Assembly (NCBI GenBank): GCA_048265185.1
Contig: JBLXBZ010000013.1
Coordinates: 1 to 53,652, forward strand
DNA: 53,652 nucleotides
Source: JBLXBZ01 sp048265185
GTDB taxonomy: Bacteria > Pseudomonadota > Alphaproteobacteria > Rhizobiales > Stappiaceae
Direction of reading: 5' to 3'
In this document: positions 14,906 through 24,231 of the stretch, piece by piece
Numbering within the stretch: the first letter of the stretch is position 1
Layout of the letters: every line of letters starts with the position of its first letter
Position numbers and translations under genes: made by a program
The notes under the pieces: generated by a model
Seen by the model: only the letters and a program-made list of their open reading frames with translations
What the model was told of the DNA's origin: nothing
Databases searched by the model: none

Positions 14906-17193
14906 TGTCCAGTCGAGTTCTGGTTGAGGAATATCAAGAAGTAACCGGGTCAGATCTGACAAAGATAGGCGTCTCGGCGCAAAATGCTCTGGATACGACT
15001 ATTTTTGATGGCGTCGCGGCTGGAAATCGCTATGCGGGTTGCTCCGTTACGCAAAATGGAGCCGCTGTCGTTAATGTGGCTCCGGGCCGCGCATATCTTG
15101 GCGGGAAGGTTTATCAGCGTGAGACGGACACGGAATTCACGCTGACAAGCGGGTTGCCGCTGGCGTTGTCAAAAGTAGCCACAATTGTGGTCTCCGGTCA
15201 GGAAATCGACACTGACCTGCAGCCTCGTGATTATGTCATTGACGTGCAAACGGGGGAAGCGGAGGCGCGCACCGCGCCGCGTGAGCGCCGGCGGGTTATG
15301 ACCATGGATGTGGTCTATGGGGCGGAGGCGGCCAATCCCGCCCGGCCGGTTACGGCGCCGGGCGCGGTGGCTGTGGCGGATATTCTGCTGACGCCATCCG
15401 GCGTTCAGACTATTACAATGTTGACGGCGAATAAATTGAGTTCGGCCGAGGAAAACCGGGCGTCCATCGTCGCGCTTGAGCAATTTCGTGATCAGGCAGG
15501 CTCTCGCATTGACACGCTTGGTTCTGACCTCGCCGATCTTAACGCGCGCACAAAAGGCATTATCTCGCCGCATGTGCATAGGCGCATGATCCGCGACATC
15601 AGCCGCCTGAAGCGCGTCGTAAACTTGTCCGATGATCATCTGAGTTATTCATCTGATCATTTTATGGACAAGCGCCATTCTGACGATACGCACCCGCAGT
15701 GGCTGTCTCGGATTGAAGAGGGGGCCCGGTTCGCAGCCGCGCAAGAGCGTATCGCGATTTTGAAACCGCTGAATGATACGGATCCAAAATTGCGCAAAAC
15801 GGGCTCTTTCGCTTTGCCAAGTTACACGGATAATGTTCGTATCTCCGTTGTCGGAAATGATGCGGAATTGTCCATTTCTCAATATCAGCACCAGACAACA
15901 ACCAAAGTCAAAAAGACGCGTTCCAGGTCGGCAACACGTTATGGCACTGCCTATACCACATGCACCAACCGCGCGGAATTTTACAACGGCACCTATAACG
16001 AGCTCTCGCAAACGCTCAAGCGCGATGGCGAGACGTTTAAAGTTGAGTTCACGGGGCGCGATTATGACCCTAACAACGCGCATGAAGGTGACCATAAAGA
16101 GGTGCGGCTTCAACAAGTTTGGACAGATAGATGGACAGAAACTTATTGGGTAGCTCAAACGGTTGTCGAGGGCATAAATGGGTCGGTGATCGGCCAGACA
16201 TTTTTGAACGCCAATACGGGATGGGCGACATTCGTTAATTTGTTCTGCCCGCGCGTGGCGGAAACGGGCGATGTGCATGTGCTTTTGACTGAGGTTACCG
16301 CTTCGGGCGCCCCGGATCCGGCGCGGACCATTTCGAGCACTACCGTTTCGGCGAACGAATTAAAAACATGGCCATCGCCGACGCGAGTTAATATTGAGCC
16401 GACGCATTTGGACGCCGGCAAGCGGTACGCCATTGTCCTGATCACGTCGGGCAATCATTTTGTTGCGACTGTCACTGGCAATAAATTTGCGGAAGGAACT
16501 TTGTTCCACTCGACTGATGGCGCATGGTTCCAAGGTGATATCAACAAGGATATGGCGTTTGAAATCGGCTTCGCCAAATTCGCCGCCGCGCGCGTTGAAG
16601 TGGATTTCGAGCCGCTTCAACTGGAAAATGGTATCGCCGCGATTAAGCTGCTGATTGATGGCGCTGTTCCAGAATCCACATCGTTGGTGTGGGAGTTTGA
16701 GAAAGACGGCGTTTGGCGGTCGATTGATCCTGTCAACGGCGAAAATAGCGCGGCTCCTTTGAGTGGATTGCCCGCTTTGTTGCGGTTGCGCGCGGTGTTT
16801 AAAGGGTCATCGGACGATATGCCGGGGCTGGATATTGCGGGTAGCGAGGTCACGACGTGGCGGCCGCGCACCGACTTTACGTGGATTTCGCAGGAGTTTG
16901 ATCTGGGCGCGGGGATAACAACGGACACCGTGCAGGTGGATGTGCGCGTTGAGGCATACGACGAGACTGATCACGATATTGACGCGGTGATTTTGTCAGG
17001 CGCCGGGGAGGCGGTCGAGGTCGCCGATAGCGTCGCCGTTGAGGCGGATCCATACGATCCGGAGGCGTTTATCAAACGCTACGTGTTTAACCTAGCGGAT
17101 CCGACGCAAGTCTATCGGATCAAGCTGTCGGGGACCACCAATTCATCCGTCAAAACTTTTCACGTAGCGAATTTGTTCCAACAAGCGCTTTGA
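14905..17193 (+). CDS. Large baseplate-attached tail protein (DUF4815-like)
   Basis: A 762-residue protein starting at the ATG at 14905, inside the I stop (TAATG). The N-terminal 170 residues have the pattern of attachment domains of contractile-phage fibres (APGRAYLGGKVYQRETDTEF). A helical region with ENRASIVALEQFRDQAGSRI follows, then a His/Asp-rich linker, then two or three beta-sandwich domains (HVLLTEVTASG, HLDAGKRYAIVL). DUF4815-type proteins sit at the baseplate rim. I cannot see an enzymatic motif. Confidence 0.65.
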   Translation: MSSRVLVEEYQEVTGSDLTKIGVSAQNALDTTIFDGVAAGNRYAGCSVTQNGAAVVNVAPGRAYLGGKVYQRETDTEFTLTSGLPLALSKVATIVVSGQEIDTDLQPRDYVIDVQTGEAEARTAPRERRRVMTMDVVYGAEAANPARPVTAPGAVAVADILLTPSGVQTITMLTANKLSSAEENRASIVALEQFRDQAGSRIDTLGSDLADLNARTKGIISPHVHRRMIRDISRLKRVVNLSDDHLSYSSDHFMDKRHSDDTHPQWLSRIEEGARFAAAQERIAILKPLNDTDPKLRKTGSFALPSYTDNVRISVVGNDAELSISQYQHQTTTKVKKTRSRSATRYGTAYTTCTNRAEFYNGTYNELSQTLKRDGETFKVEFTGRDYDPNNAHEGDHKEVRLQQVWTDRWTETYWVAQTVVEGINGSVIGQTFLNANTGWATFVNLFCPRVAETGDVHVLLTEVTASGAPDPARTISSTTVSANELKTWPSPTRVNIEPTHLDAGKRYAIVLITSGNHFVATVTGNKFAEGTLFHSTDGAWFQGDINKDMAFEIGFAKFAAARVEVDFEPLQLENGIAAIKLLIDGAVPESTSLVWEFEKDGVWRSIDPVNGENSAAPLSGLPALLRLRAVFKGSSDDMPGLDIAGSEVTTWRPRTDFTWISQEFDLGAGITTDTVQVDVRVEAYDETDHDIDAVILSGAGEAVEVADSVAVEADPYDPEAFIKRYVFNLADPTQVYRIKLSGTTNSSVKTFHVANLFQQAL

Positions 17194-17217
17194 CGCGCTG
17201 GGAGAGGCGAAGTTGTC

Positions 17218-17400
17218 ATGAGCATTCCGAAGAAAATTGATGACGAGGCGCTATATAAGATCCGCGTTAAGCGTGTGGTGCGCCATGGCGTTGCGGTGCT
17301 GCGCCCTACAAGCCCGGATATCCGGGTCAAGGGGCGTGTTTTAGCGCAAATCCGCGATGACGTAATTGAGGCGACGCAGGTGACGCCGGCGGTGGTGTGA
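17218..17400 (+). CDS. Small conserved-looking phage protein between fibre genes
   Basis: A 60-residue basic protein with GGGAGAGG upstream (17199-17206). It is rich in beta-forming residues and contains KIRVKRVVRHGVAVLRP. Its place between two fibre genes suggests an accessory baseplate or fibre-linking role. No family recognised. Confidence 0.6.
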   Translation: MSIPKKIDDEALYKIRVKRVVRHGVAVLRPTSPDIRVKGRVLAQIRDDVIEATQVTPAVV

Positions 17401-17403
17401 GCC

Positions 17404-18963
17404 ATGCGAGCACCAACGATCGATTTTGACAAAGAATACCGTTTTTACGACGGCAAAACTCGGCTCAATGGGGCCGAGTTAAACCGCCGAATGTCGTCGA
17501 TCCATCAGCGTTTGACGGCGATGGAGCAGATTACATACAGCTTTGACGGCATTGCGCTTGAGGTATCAAATGCGGGGCTTGAGCGCATAAATCAATTGAT
17601 TGTGCCTGTACTGGATGACGCGCAAGGCAAATTAGACGAGATCGCGGGCGTCGCCTCAGATGCGGGGGATTTGCTTGATCAGTTACAAGCGGCCGGGGTT
17701 GTGGCGGCGAACGTTGAGCTTGCGGATATATCGGGGGTTGACGCTGACAACGTTCAGGCGGCTATTGCTGAGATGCATGGCGCAATTGAGGCGACCAATG
17801 ACGCTATTGGCGTCGTGAATGGCGCTCTAGGCGATGCTGTTGATGACATATCGTCTCTTGGCAGCGCGGCATTGAGAGACGAGAGTTATTTTGCAACTCC
17901 TGCGGATATCGCGGCGTCTGGCCATCAAATTGGCGACTATGCGCATTCATTGCGTAATCTAGGGCCTAAATATATCGAATCGGGCAAGACGTATTTACAG
18001 AGTGCGTATCCTGATTTGTTTAGCTTGGTTGGTCTTGTGCCAATAGCTGACGGCGTGACATGGACGGCTCAAACAAGCGGGTTTGGGTCAGATGACATTT
18101 ACACTGTTGCCTATGGCGACGGGCTATGGATCGCGGCGGGGCCGGGCGGCGAGCTTGCCACATCTCCTGACGGCGTGACTTGGACGGCTCAAACAAGCGG
18201 TTTTGGGTCGAACGCCATTAACGCTGTTGCTTATGGTGGCGGGCAATGGATCGCGGTTGGCGATAGTGGGTTTGCCCGGGGATCTCCTGACGGTGTGACT
18301 TGGACGAACCAAACAGGCGGGCTCGGGTTCGGGTCGGGCGTTGACATTAACACTGTTGCTTATGGCGACGGCCTATGGATCGTGGCGGGGACGAGCGGCA
18401 AGCTCGCCACATCTCCTGACGGTGTGACATGGACAGCTCAAACAAGCGGTTTTGGGTCGAACTCCATTAACGCTGTTGCTTATGGTGGCGGGCAATGGAT
18501 CGCGGCGGGGTGGAGCGGCGAGCTTGCCACATCTCCTGACGGCGTGACATGGACGGCTCAAACAAGTGGCATGGGTCACATTTACACTGTTGCCTATGGC
18601 GACGGACAATGGATCGCGGCGGGGACGAACGGCGAGCTTGCCACATCTCCTGACGGCGTGACATGGACGGCTCAAACAAGCGGTTTTGGGTCGAACGCCA
18701 TTAACGCTGTTGCTTATGGTGGCGGGCTATGGATTGCGGCGGGCCGGAACGGCAAGCTCGCCACGTCTCCTGACGGTGTGACTTGGACGGCTCAAACAAG
18801 CGGGATCGGATCGGATGACATTAACGCTGTCGCTTATGGCAGCGGGCTATGGATCGCGGTTGGCGAGGGCGGCAAGCTCGCGACAATGTCTATTTATGGT
18901 TATGACCATGAGACGGAGTTTTTTATCCCAGATATCCCGGGCGCATATATGAGGGCGTTATGA
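17404..18963 (+). CDS. Tail fibre with a seven-repeat beta-propeller inserted in a tail-collar domain
   Basis: A 519-residue protein. Residues 1-190 are an attachment and coiled region (ELNRRMSSIHQRLTAMEQ). A collar-like segment (GKTYLQSAYPDLFSLVGLV) lies near residues 197-215. Seven copies of a 40-residue repeat follow, each with DGVTWT, then a variable turn, a VAYG strand and a WIAAG strand. The C-terminus EFFIPDIPGAYMRAL matches the end of collar domains, so the propeller is an insertion. Seven blades suit a closed propeller that may bind a host receptor. Repeats are near-identical in DNA, allowing blade exchange. Confidence 0.8.
   Translation: MRAPTIDFDKEYRFYDGKTRLNGAELNRRMSSIHQRLTAMEQITYSFDGIALEVSNAGLERINQLIVPVLDDAQGKLDEIAGVASDAGDLLDQLQAAGVVAANVELADISGVDADNVQAAIAEMHGAIEATNDAIGVVNGALGDAVDDISSLGSAALRDESYFATPADIAASGHQIGDYAHSLRNLGPKYIESGKTYLQSAYPDLFSLVGLVPIADGVTWTAQTSGFGSDDIYTVAYGDGLWIAAGPGGELATSPDGVTWTAQTSGFGSNAINAVAYGGGQWIAVGDSGFARGSPDGVTWTNQTGGLGFGSGVDINTVAYGDGLWIVAGTSGKLATSPDGVTWTAQTSGFGSNSINAVAYGGGQWIAAGWSGELATSPDGVTWTAQTSGMGHIYTVAYGDGQWIAAGTNGELATSPDGVTWTAQTSGFGSNAINAVAYGGGLWIAAGRNGKLATSPDGVTWTAQTSGIGSDDINAVAYGSGLWIAVGEGGKLATMSIYGYDHETEFFIPDIPGAYMRAL
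18050..18892 (+). repeat. Seven tandem 120-bp repeats inside the fibre gene
   Basis: Each unit begins near a GACGG(C/T)GTGAC(T/A)TGGAC core, which occurs seven times about 120 bases apart. Long stretches are identical between units 2, 4 and 6. Differences concentrate after the GGGT(C) that follows TTT and in the SG-x-L positions, giving variable surface loops. Confidence 0.85.
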
Positions 18964-19388
18964 TGTTGATTTATAGGATCGGCGCTGATGGATATTGGAC
19001 CGGCGAAACTGGCGAGATAAGCGAGGCGGATGGCGCGCCAATGGGCTGGACCCGCGCTGCGCCCCCTCCTTTGGGCGCGGCGGAATATGCCGTTTGGGCC
19101 GGCCGTTGGGTTGTTACGGCAACGGCGCCAACAACAACGCCCGTGCTGCGGCCATTAACCCGGCGTCGGTTGCTGTTGGGGCTGCTCAATGTTGGCGTTA
19201 GCGAGGCGGATGTAACGGCGCAAATCGATGCTTTGCCGGCGGGCGCGGCAAAGGACGTGGCGATGATCGAGTGGCTACACGCCAGCGAATACCGCCGGGA
19301 CCATCCGCTGATTGATCAGATCGGCGCGGGCTTCGCGCTGACCCCGGCGCAGATCGACGCTTTGTGGCTTTACGCGTCTGATCTTTAA
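18960..19388 (+). CDS. Fibre-associated protein, possible tail fibre assembly factor
   Basis: A 142-residue protein starting in the fibre stop (ATGATG). The N-terminal part is Trp- and Pro-rich (GYWTGETGEISEADGAP, AVWAGRWVV). The C-terminal part is a helical domain (LTPAQIDALWLYASDL) often found in proteins encoded directly after fibres. A chaperone or adhesion role is possible; only the position supports it. Confidence 0.55.
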   Translation: MMLIYRIGADGYWTGETGEISEADGAPMGWTRAAPPPLGAAEYAVWAGRWVVTATAPTTTPVLRPLTRRRLLLGLLNVGVSEADVTAQIDALPAGAAKDVAMIEWLHASEYRRDHPLIDQIGAGFALTPAQIDALWLYASDL

Positions 19389-19418
19389 ATGCGTGCCGCG
19401 CAATTGCTGGAATTTCGC

Positions 19419-19441
19419 CCCGCCTTTTCGGCGGGTTTTTT
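19419..19441 (+). terminator. Strong terminator between fibre and sheath genes
   Basis: CCCGCC at 19419-19424 pairs with GGCGGG at 19430-19435 around TTTTC, followed by six T. It lies 40 bases before the sheath start codon and would end transcription of the head/baseplate segment unless read through. Confidence 0.8.
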
Positions 19442-19480
19442 CATGGCCGGCGATGCGCCGCGCTTTATCTGGAGATTGTT

Positions 19481-20749
19481 ATGACCGCACCAATTGTCGG
19501 TTTCACCGTGCGTCGTGAGGCCTATGAGCCCGCGCCTCCTTCCAACGCGGTAATGTCTGTTGTGGGGCTTGTTGGCCCGGCCTCCGCCGGCCCAGACGTT
19601 GAGAGCGCGGATTTTAATGCGGCGTTTCCCGTAGATGAACCGGTGACGTTTAACTCTGGTGACCGCATTGCCCGGATGCTGGATCCGGACGGGCTGATTG
19701 GTGACGCCTTGTCTGGGGTTAACGCACAGGCGGCGCGGCTTCAGACTTCGGCGCGAGTGGTTTATGTGCGCACAGAAGAAGGCGCTGACATTGACGCGAC
19801 AATCGCCAATATTGTTGGGAGCGCAGCAAGCGCCACCGGCGTCCACGCCTTGAAATCAGCGGGCACGCATGTGGGCGTTATCCCGCGTTTGATTGTGGTT
19901 CCCGGATTTACCTCGCAGCAAGAAACCTCTCTTGAGGCAAACCCGGTGGCGGCGGAGCTAGCCGGCGTTTTGCCCTCGTTCCTGGGGATAGGGATCGTCG
20001 ACGCGCCGTCTACGGATCGTGATGATGCTGTCGCTTACCGGGAGACGTTGTCGTCGGAGCGTTTGATGGTGGTTGACCCTGCCGTCAAAACGCGAAACGC
20101 GGCCGGCCAATCGGTTTTGCGGCCTTTGTCGTCGCGGGTGGCGGGGTTGTTTGTGCGCCGTGACTTTGAGGCGGGCGGCAGGCCGTTCCGCTCAATCCTC
20201 AACCAGCCTGTTTATGGCGTGGAAGGCCCGGCGCGGGGGATCCCTTTTTCCCTCACTGACGGCGCTACGGAAGGGCAGGATTTGTTGGCGCGCCAGATCG
20301 GGCCATTGATCCGCGGCGAGAGCGGCGATGATTTTTCCATTTCTGACGGCGGGTTCGTGTCATTGGCGTTTGAAAACACGTCATCGGAGACGATCTGGCG
20401 GCAGATCCACAAGGTGCGCGGGAGGGACTTTATCGAGCTGACGGCTATGCGCACGCTGCGTGATTATTTTGGTCGGTTCAATTTGACCACTCACACCATT
20501 CAGGCGGTGGTGAACACGCTGAACAATATTATCGACATTGCCGTGGCCAAAGGGGAGCTGCTGGGCGGCTTGGCGAGATTTGATCCGGATGAAAATAACC
20601 CTTCGGAGTTGAGGCAGGGCAAAATATACGCCGATCTGCGGTTCGAAGAAGCCCCGGTTTTCCGCGCTGCGGAGCTGATTTCACGGCCCTATACGCCAGC
20701 TCTTGAGAAAACGATTGAAAGTTTGGCCTCAGGCAATTTGCCTGGCTGA
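19481..20749 (+). CDS. FI: Contractile tail sheath protein (P2 gpFI family)
   Basis: A 422-residue sheath subunit. Landmarks are the N-terminal APIVGFTVRREAYEP strand, AVMSVVGLVGPASAG, and the IGIVDAP region. The C-terminal sheath domain runs from FIELTAMRTLRDYFG to IDIAVAKGELLGGLARFDPDENN and ends FRAAELISRPYTPALE. Hexameric rings of this protein contract to drive the tube. Ribosome binding is by CTGGAGATTG at 19469-19478. It heads the second late segment. Confidence 0.93.
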   Translation: MTAPIVGFTVRREAYEPAPPSNAVMSVVGLVGPASAGPDVESADFNAAFPVDEPVTFNSGDRIARMLDPDGLIGDALSGVNAQAARLQTSARVVYVRTEEGADIDATIANIVGSAASATGVHALKSAGTHVGVIPRLIVVPGFTSQQETSLEANPVAAELAGVLPSFLGIGIVDAPSTDRDDAVAYRETLSSERLMVVDPAVKTRNAAGQSVLRPLSSRVAGLFVRRDFEAGGRPFRSILNQPVYGVEGPARGIPFSLTDGATEGQDLLARQIGPLIRGESGDDFSISDGGFVSLAFENTSSETIWRQIHKVRGRDFIELTAMRTLRDYFGRFNLTTHTIQAVVNTLNNIIDIAVAKGELLGGLARFDPDENNPSELRQGKIYADLRFEEAPVFRAAELISRPYTPALEKTIESLASGNLPG

Positions 20750-20793
20750 TTTGAGCCGCATCTGCGTCATTTTTCTAATCAGGAGGGCCGGAC

Positions 20794-21330
20794 ATGGCCG
20801 AATTTTTTATCCTTCAAGCGGTGAACCTATATCTGGGCGATGACGTGCCGGATATTGACGCCGCAAAGCACTTGAAATTGCAGTCCTTACAATTGCCTAC
20901 CCTTGAGTATGCGAGCGTTGACCATCTTGGCGGCGGTGCAAGCGGCGAGATATCGATCTCCATGAATACGCTGCGAAAACTTGAGCCCTCGTTCAAGTTG
21001 GCGGGTTTTGATGAAGACGCTTATCGGCATTTTGGCATCGGCTCGAACAAGCCGCAGACCTATACGGCTTATGGTTCGATCAGGTCAAAGCAGACGGGGG
21101 AGAGGGTCCAGGCGAAGGCCTTGTTGCGCGGTTCGGTCGGCCGCGTTGCGCCGGACGCCTTCGACCGCCAATCCATGCTTGGCCATGATCATTCGTTTCA
21201 TGAGGTGACGCTCTATTCTTTGACTGTGGGCGGAAAGGAATGGTTTCATTGGAATTACTGGAAGACTGAGCGGCGGGTGATGGGGACGGATGAATTGGCC
21301 GAGGAGCGCCAACTTCTTGGTCTGGTTTGA
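20794..21330 (+). CDS. FII: Major tail tube protein (P2 gpFII family)
   Basis: A 178-residue protein with the tube signature: NLYLGDDVPDIDAAKHLKLQSLQLP, HLGGGASGEI, and a final KEWFHWNYWKTERRVMG. It stacks as hexameric rings inside the sheath. Strong ribosome binding site AGGAGGG at 20780-20786. The sheath-tube order is that of P2. Confidence 0.93.
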   Translation: MAEFFILQAVNLYLGDDVPDIDAAKHLKLQSLQLPTLEYASVDHLGGGASGEISISMNTLRKLEPSFKLAGFDEDAYRHFGIGSNKPQTYTAYGSIRSKQTGERVQAKALLRGSVGRVAPDAFDRQSMLGHDHSFHEVTLYSLTVGGKEWFHWNYWKTERRVMGTDELAEERQLLGLV

Positions 21331-21332
21331 TC

Positions 21333-21815
21333 ATGGCCCATGCGTTTGATCGACCGGGTATGAAAACCCCGCATTATGAGATCGAGGGGGAGAGTGTCCC
21401 TCTTGATCATCCGTTCCGGCTGTACGGGGTGTGGCTGCGCGCTGTTCGGGTATCGCCGCCAGGCTATGCGGATTTGCGGCTGCTCCGGTCTCATGCTCTG
21501 GACGGGGGCTTGATCGTGGCGGCGACGACAGGCCTCCCGCCAGATGTGATCGGCGCTATTCGCTGGCCGGACATGGAAAAGCTTCTGGAGGCAAGTCTTG
21601 CTGTTCTGCCGGATGATTTCCGTGCGGCGATTGAGGGTGCGGAGCTTGATGAATTGTCCTCCGATCAGCCGGAGGCGCCGGGCGCGGCGGCGGCGGTCTC
21701 TGAATATCCCGAACCGGAAGATTTCGCGATGTCGGAGAAAGACTTGTCGGTGTTGGCTTTAAACGAGGACGACGTTGACCTTCTTGGCCCAAATATGAAT
21801 GAGCCCCAGATATGA
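21333..21815 (+). CDS. Tail assembly chaperone (P2 gpE-like position)
   Basis: A 160-residue protein starting at the ATG at 21333, just after the tube gene. The central segment (YADLRLLRSHALDGGLIVAATTGLPPDVI) and the MEKLLEASLAVLPDDF helix resemble tail assembly chaperones of the gpE type, which coat the tape measure. The C-terminal 55 residues are acidic. In P2 the gene makes a second product by a -1 slip. Here T-TTA-AAC at 21758-21764 is in slip phase, but the -1 frame stops four codons later. So an extended product is not available. Confidence 0.7.
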   Translation: MAHAFDRPGMKTPHYEIEGESVPLDHPFRLYGVWLRAVRVSPPGYADLRLLRSHALDGGLIVAATTGLPPDVIGAIRWPDMEKLLEASLAVLPDDFRAAIEGAELDELSSDQPEAPGAAAAVSEYPEPEDFAMSEKDLSVLALNEDDVDLLGPNMNEPQI

Positions 21816-21839
21816 ACGGGCCAGTGACAGGAGCTTGAA

Positions 21840-23798
21840 ATGGGCAATGTATCGTCGACTTTGACCATGCGCTTGATTGATGGCGTGACGGGCAACGCCG
21901 CGCGTGTGAGCAAGAGCTTGCGCGGCGTGGACAAAAACGCCCGGCAAGTGGAAAAGCGCTCCAGAGCGAGCGCCGCGGCGATGTTAGCCAGCGGCGCGCG
22001 TTTTGGTCTTGCTGCTGGTGGGGGCTATATGGCGGCGCGAGGCTTGAAGCGTACCGTTGCAGGCCATGCGGAGTTGGAACGGCGCGTTACGCGCATCGCG
22101 TTGACCGCCGACGCCACGCGTAAAGCCGGCAAGGCGGCTATCCCGGTTATTCGGGCCATCGCCGACGAGGCTGGTTTGTTGGATGATCAAGTGACTGATG
22201 GCTTGGATACATTGGTCGCTCAAGGCCGATCGCTCGAAGAAGCCATGGCGTTTTTACCATCGGTTGCGCGCACGGCGCAGGCGTCGGGCGCGGCTGTCTC
22301 GGACATAGCCAATTCTGCCGAGGCGGTGTCTAACGCCTTTGATATTTCCGCCGATCAAATGCAGCACGCGTTTGACGTGCTTGTGGCGGGTGGCAAGGCG
22401 GGCAAATTTGAGTTGCGGGACATGGCGCAATATTTGCCATCCTTGGCCCCGGCGGCGGCGGCGATCGGCCTGAAAGGCGAAGAAGGTTTGCGCAAGTTGG
22501 TGGCGATGTTGCAGGTCGTTCGGGCGCAAACGGGCTCCGCCGGGGAGGCGGCTACAGCGACGGCGAATATTTTCCAGAAAATGGAAACCGAAGAAACGGC
22601 GAAGAAATTTGCGAAAATGGGCGTTGATCTTCGCAAGGAGATGGCCCTTGCCCGGCGTGAAGGGCGCGAGTTGGTCGACGTATTTCTGGACCTTTCCGAG
22701 ACCGCGTTGCAGGGGGATTTGTCCAAATTGCCTCAGTTGTTCACGGATGCGGAATTTGCCCGCGGCATGCGAGCGCTCCTCAACCAACGTGACGCCGTTA
22801 ATGAGCTGGAGGCGGCGCTATCGGCTGTTAATGGCGTGACCATGGGCGACCTGGGCGAAGTGTTGAAAGACAATCAGACGAAAATTGACCGCCTGTCCAA
22901 TTCGACGTCGCGACTTGGCGACGCTTTGGGCGGGCTTGCTGTGTCTTCAGGGTTGGCGGCGGCTATGGACAGCATCGCGGCAGCGGCGAATAGCGCGTCA
23001 GGCGTTTTCGATAAAATGTCCAAAGGGGATTTCTTTGGCTCTGGCGGCGCGTTGAGCGATTTGCGCGAAGGGCTGCGGCAAGACGATGAATCGGACGCTT
23101 ATCTGGAGGAATATAAAGGGCTTACGGGAGAAGATGGAGACCAAAGAAAGGCAATGAAGCAAGTGTCTTTGAATCCGTTTATGTCTGACCCGGATCAAGC
23201 TCGCGACGCCGCGCGAGTTGATGCTTATAGCCGACTTGCCGCTGATGATCGTGCGGTTTGGGCTACGCCATTTAAGAAAAATGACATTGCCGCTTTGGCG
23301 GCGCCGGCTGTACGTAAGGTTCAAACTGAGCGTGAACGACAGGTCTTACCGGATGTGTTCACCGTTGGGGCGGCGTTGCCGCCACTGAAAACAGATGGTT
23401 TTCAGCGCATCCGTCCAGGAAGGTTGAACGCGCAAAAGGCGTTTATCAAAGATTTGAATGAGCGTGGGCGAGAGTTTCCCGTATCTGCTGGCGGCGCCTC
23501 TGCGGATAATCCGGCCCCCACGATGGGGCGGCTGGATAAATCGTTGTTGGCGCCAGAGTCAGAGGCCGCCAGATCCGCAGCTCTTGAGACCATGAATGGG
23601 TTTTCGCAAGGGTTATCTGAGGGCGGGCGGCGCGCGGTGGAGGAGGCCGAAGCTATATCGCGGCGTATCGAGGCCACATTCTCTCGGCTGAATAACATCA
23701 CCATCCGGCCCAGGGTGGAGGCGCCGTCGCTATCTAGCGCGCGCGGGCGGCTCTCCGAAGAGCTTAATGGGGGATATTATGACCGGGATTATAACTGA
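21840..23798 (+). CDS. Tail tape measure protein
   Basis: A 652-residue, mostly helical protein. The N-terminus carries repeated coiled segments (KNARQVEKRSRASAAAML) and the core TP901-like domain: ERRVTRIALTADATRKAG, DQVTDGLDTLVAQGRSLEEAM, AVSNAFDISADQMQHAFDVL, and DMAQYLPSLAPAAAAIGL. A Gly/Ala-rich hydrophobic stretch at about 360-385 (GLAVSSGLAAAMDSIAAAANS) may be the membrane-insertion part. At about 1.5 angstrom per residue it predicts a tail near 100 nm. AGGAG lies at 21829-21833. Confidence 0.88.
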   Translation: MGNVSSTLTMRLIDGVTGNAARVSKSLRGVDKNARQVEKRSRASAAAMLASGARFGLAAGGGYMAARGLKRTVAGHAELERRVTRIALTADATRKAGKAAIPVIRAIADEAGLLDDQVTDGLDTLVAQGRSLEEAMAFLPSVARTAQASGAAVSDIANSAEAVSNAFDISADQMQHAFDVLVAGGKAGKFELRDMAQYLPSLAPAAAAIGLKGEEGLRKLVAMLQVVRAQTGSAGEAATATANIFQKMETEETAKKFAKMGVDLRKEMALARREGRELVDVFLDLSETALQGDLSKLPQLFTDAEFARGMRALLNQRDAVNELEAALSAVNGVTMGDLGEVLKDNQTKIDRLSNSTSRLGDALGGLAVSSGLAAAMDSIAAAANSASGVFDKMSKGDFFGSGGALSDLREGLRQDDESDAYLEEYKGLTGEDGDQRKAMKQVSLNPFMSDPDQARDAARVDAYSRLAADDRAVWATPFKKNDIAALAAPAVRKVQTERERQVLPDVFTVGAALPPLKTDGFQRIRPGRLNAQKAFIKDLNERGREFPVSAGGASADNPAPTMGRLDKSLLAPESEAARSAALETMNGFSQGLSEGGRRAVEEAEAISRRIEATFSRLNNITIRPRVEAPSLSSARGRLSEELNGGYYDRDYN

Positions 23799-24223
23799 TG
23801 GCGCTGTTTTCAATTGGGCCTCTGGTCTTTGAGCTCTTGCCGCTGAATGCGGTTTCGCTCACGCGCGATATTGCTGGCGATTACGCCAAGAAGCCAGTGG
23901 TTGGCGGCAAGCAGCCGTATCAGGCGATGGGAGAGGGCGAGGATACATTTTCGATCTCTGGTCGCCTGTTTCCAGAGCGTTTTGGGGGCAAGGGCGCGCT
24001 GGAGCTTCTGGAGCGCATGATCAAAGCTCAAGACGCCCATTTGTTCGTGCGCGGTGACGGCGTTCCCCATGGTTGGGTGGTGCTAACGGAGTATGCGGAG
24101 CGTCATACATACCTGGGCGCGGACGGGGTTGGCCGTTTTGTCGAGGTGGATGTGCAGTTGGCCAGCGTTCCTCAGCCATCGGCCGCTTCCGCGATGTCGT
24201 CTTTGTTTCGCTTGCTGTCGTGA
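23798..24223 (+). CDS. U: Tail protein U (P2 gpU family)
   Basis: A 141-residue protein sharing its first base with the tape measure stop. The GPLVFELLPLN opening, the KKPVVGGKQPYQAMGEGEDTF segment and the FPERFGGKGALELLERM helix mark the gpU/tube-initiator group, whose fold resembles the tail tube. It joins tube to baseplate hub. Confidence 0.88.
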   Translation: MALFSIGPLVFELLPLNAVSLTRDIAGDYAKKPVVGGKQPYQAMGEGEDTFSISGRLFPERFGGKGALELLERMIKAQDAHLFVRGDGVPHGWVVLTEYAERHTYLGADGVGRFVEVDVQLASVPQPSAASAMSSLFRLLS

Positions 24224-24231
24224 GGGTGGCC

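Noticed and set aside
18050..18892. Regular 120-bp direct repeats that could be taken for a CRISPR array
   Set aside because: The repeats keep one open reading frame and encode propeller blades; there are no spacers and no cas genes.
21758..21764. In-phase T-TTA-AAC slippery heptamer in the tail assembly chaperone gene, suggesting the P2 E/E' type -1 frameshift
   Set aside because: The -1 frame meets TGA four codons later (21776-21778), so no extended chaperone can be made. A slightly shorter product remains possible but unsupported.
24073..24231. Long N-terminal extension of tail protein X
   Set aside because: It overlaps gpU in another frame; the family length fits the ATG at 24232.
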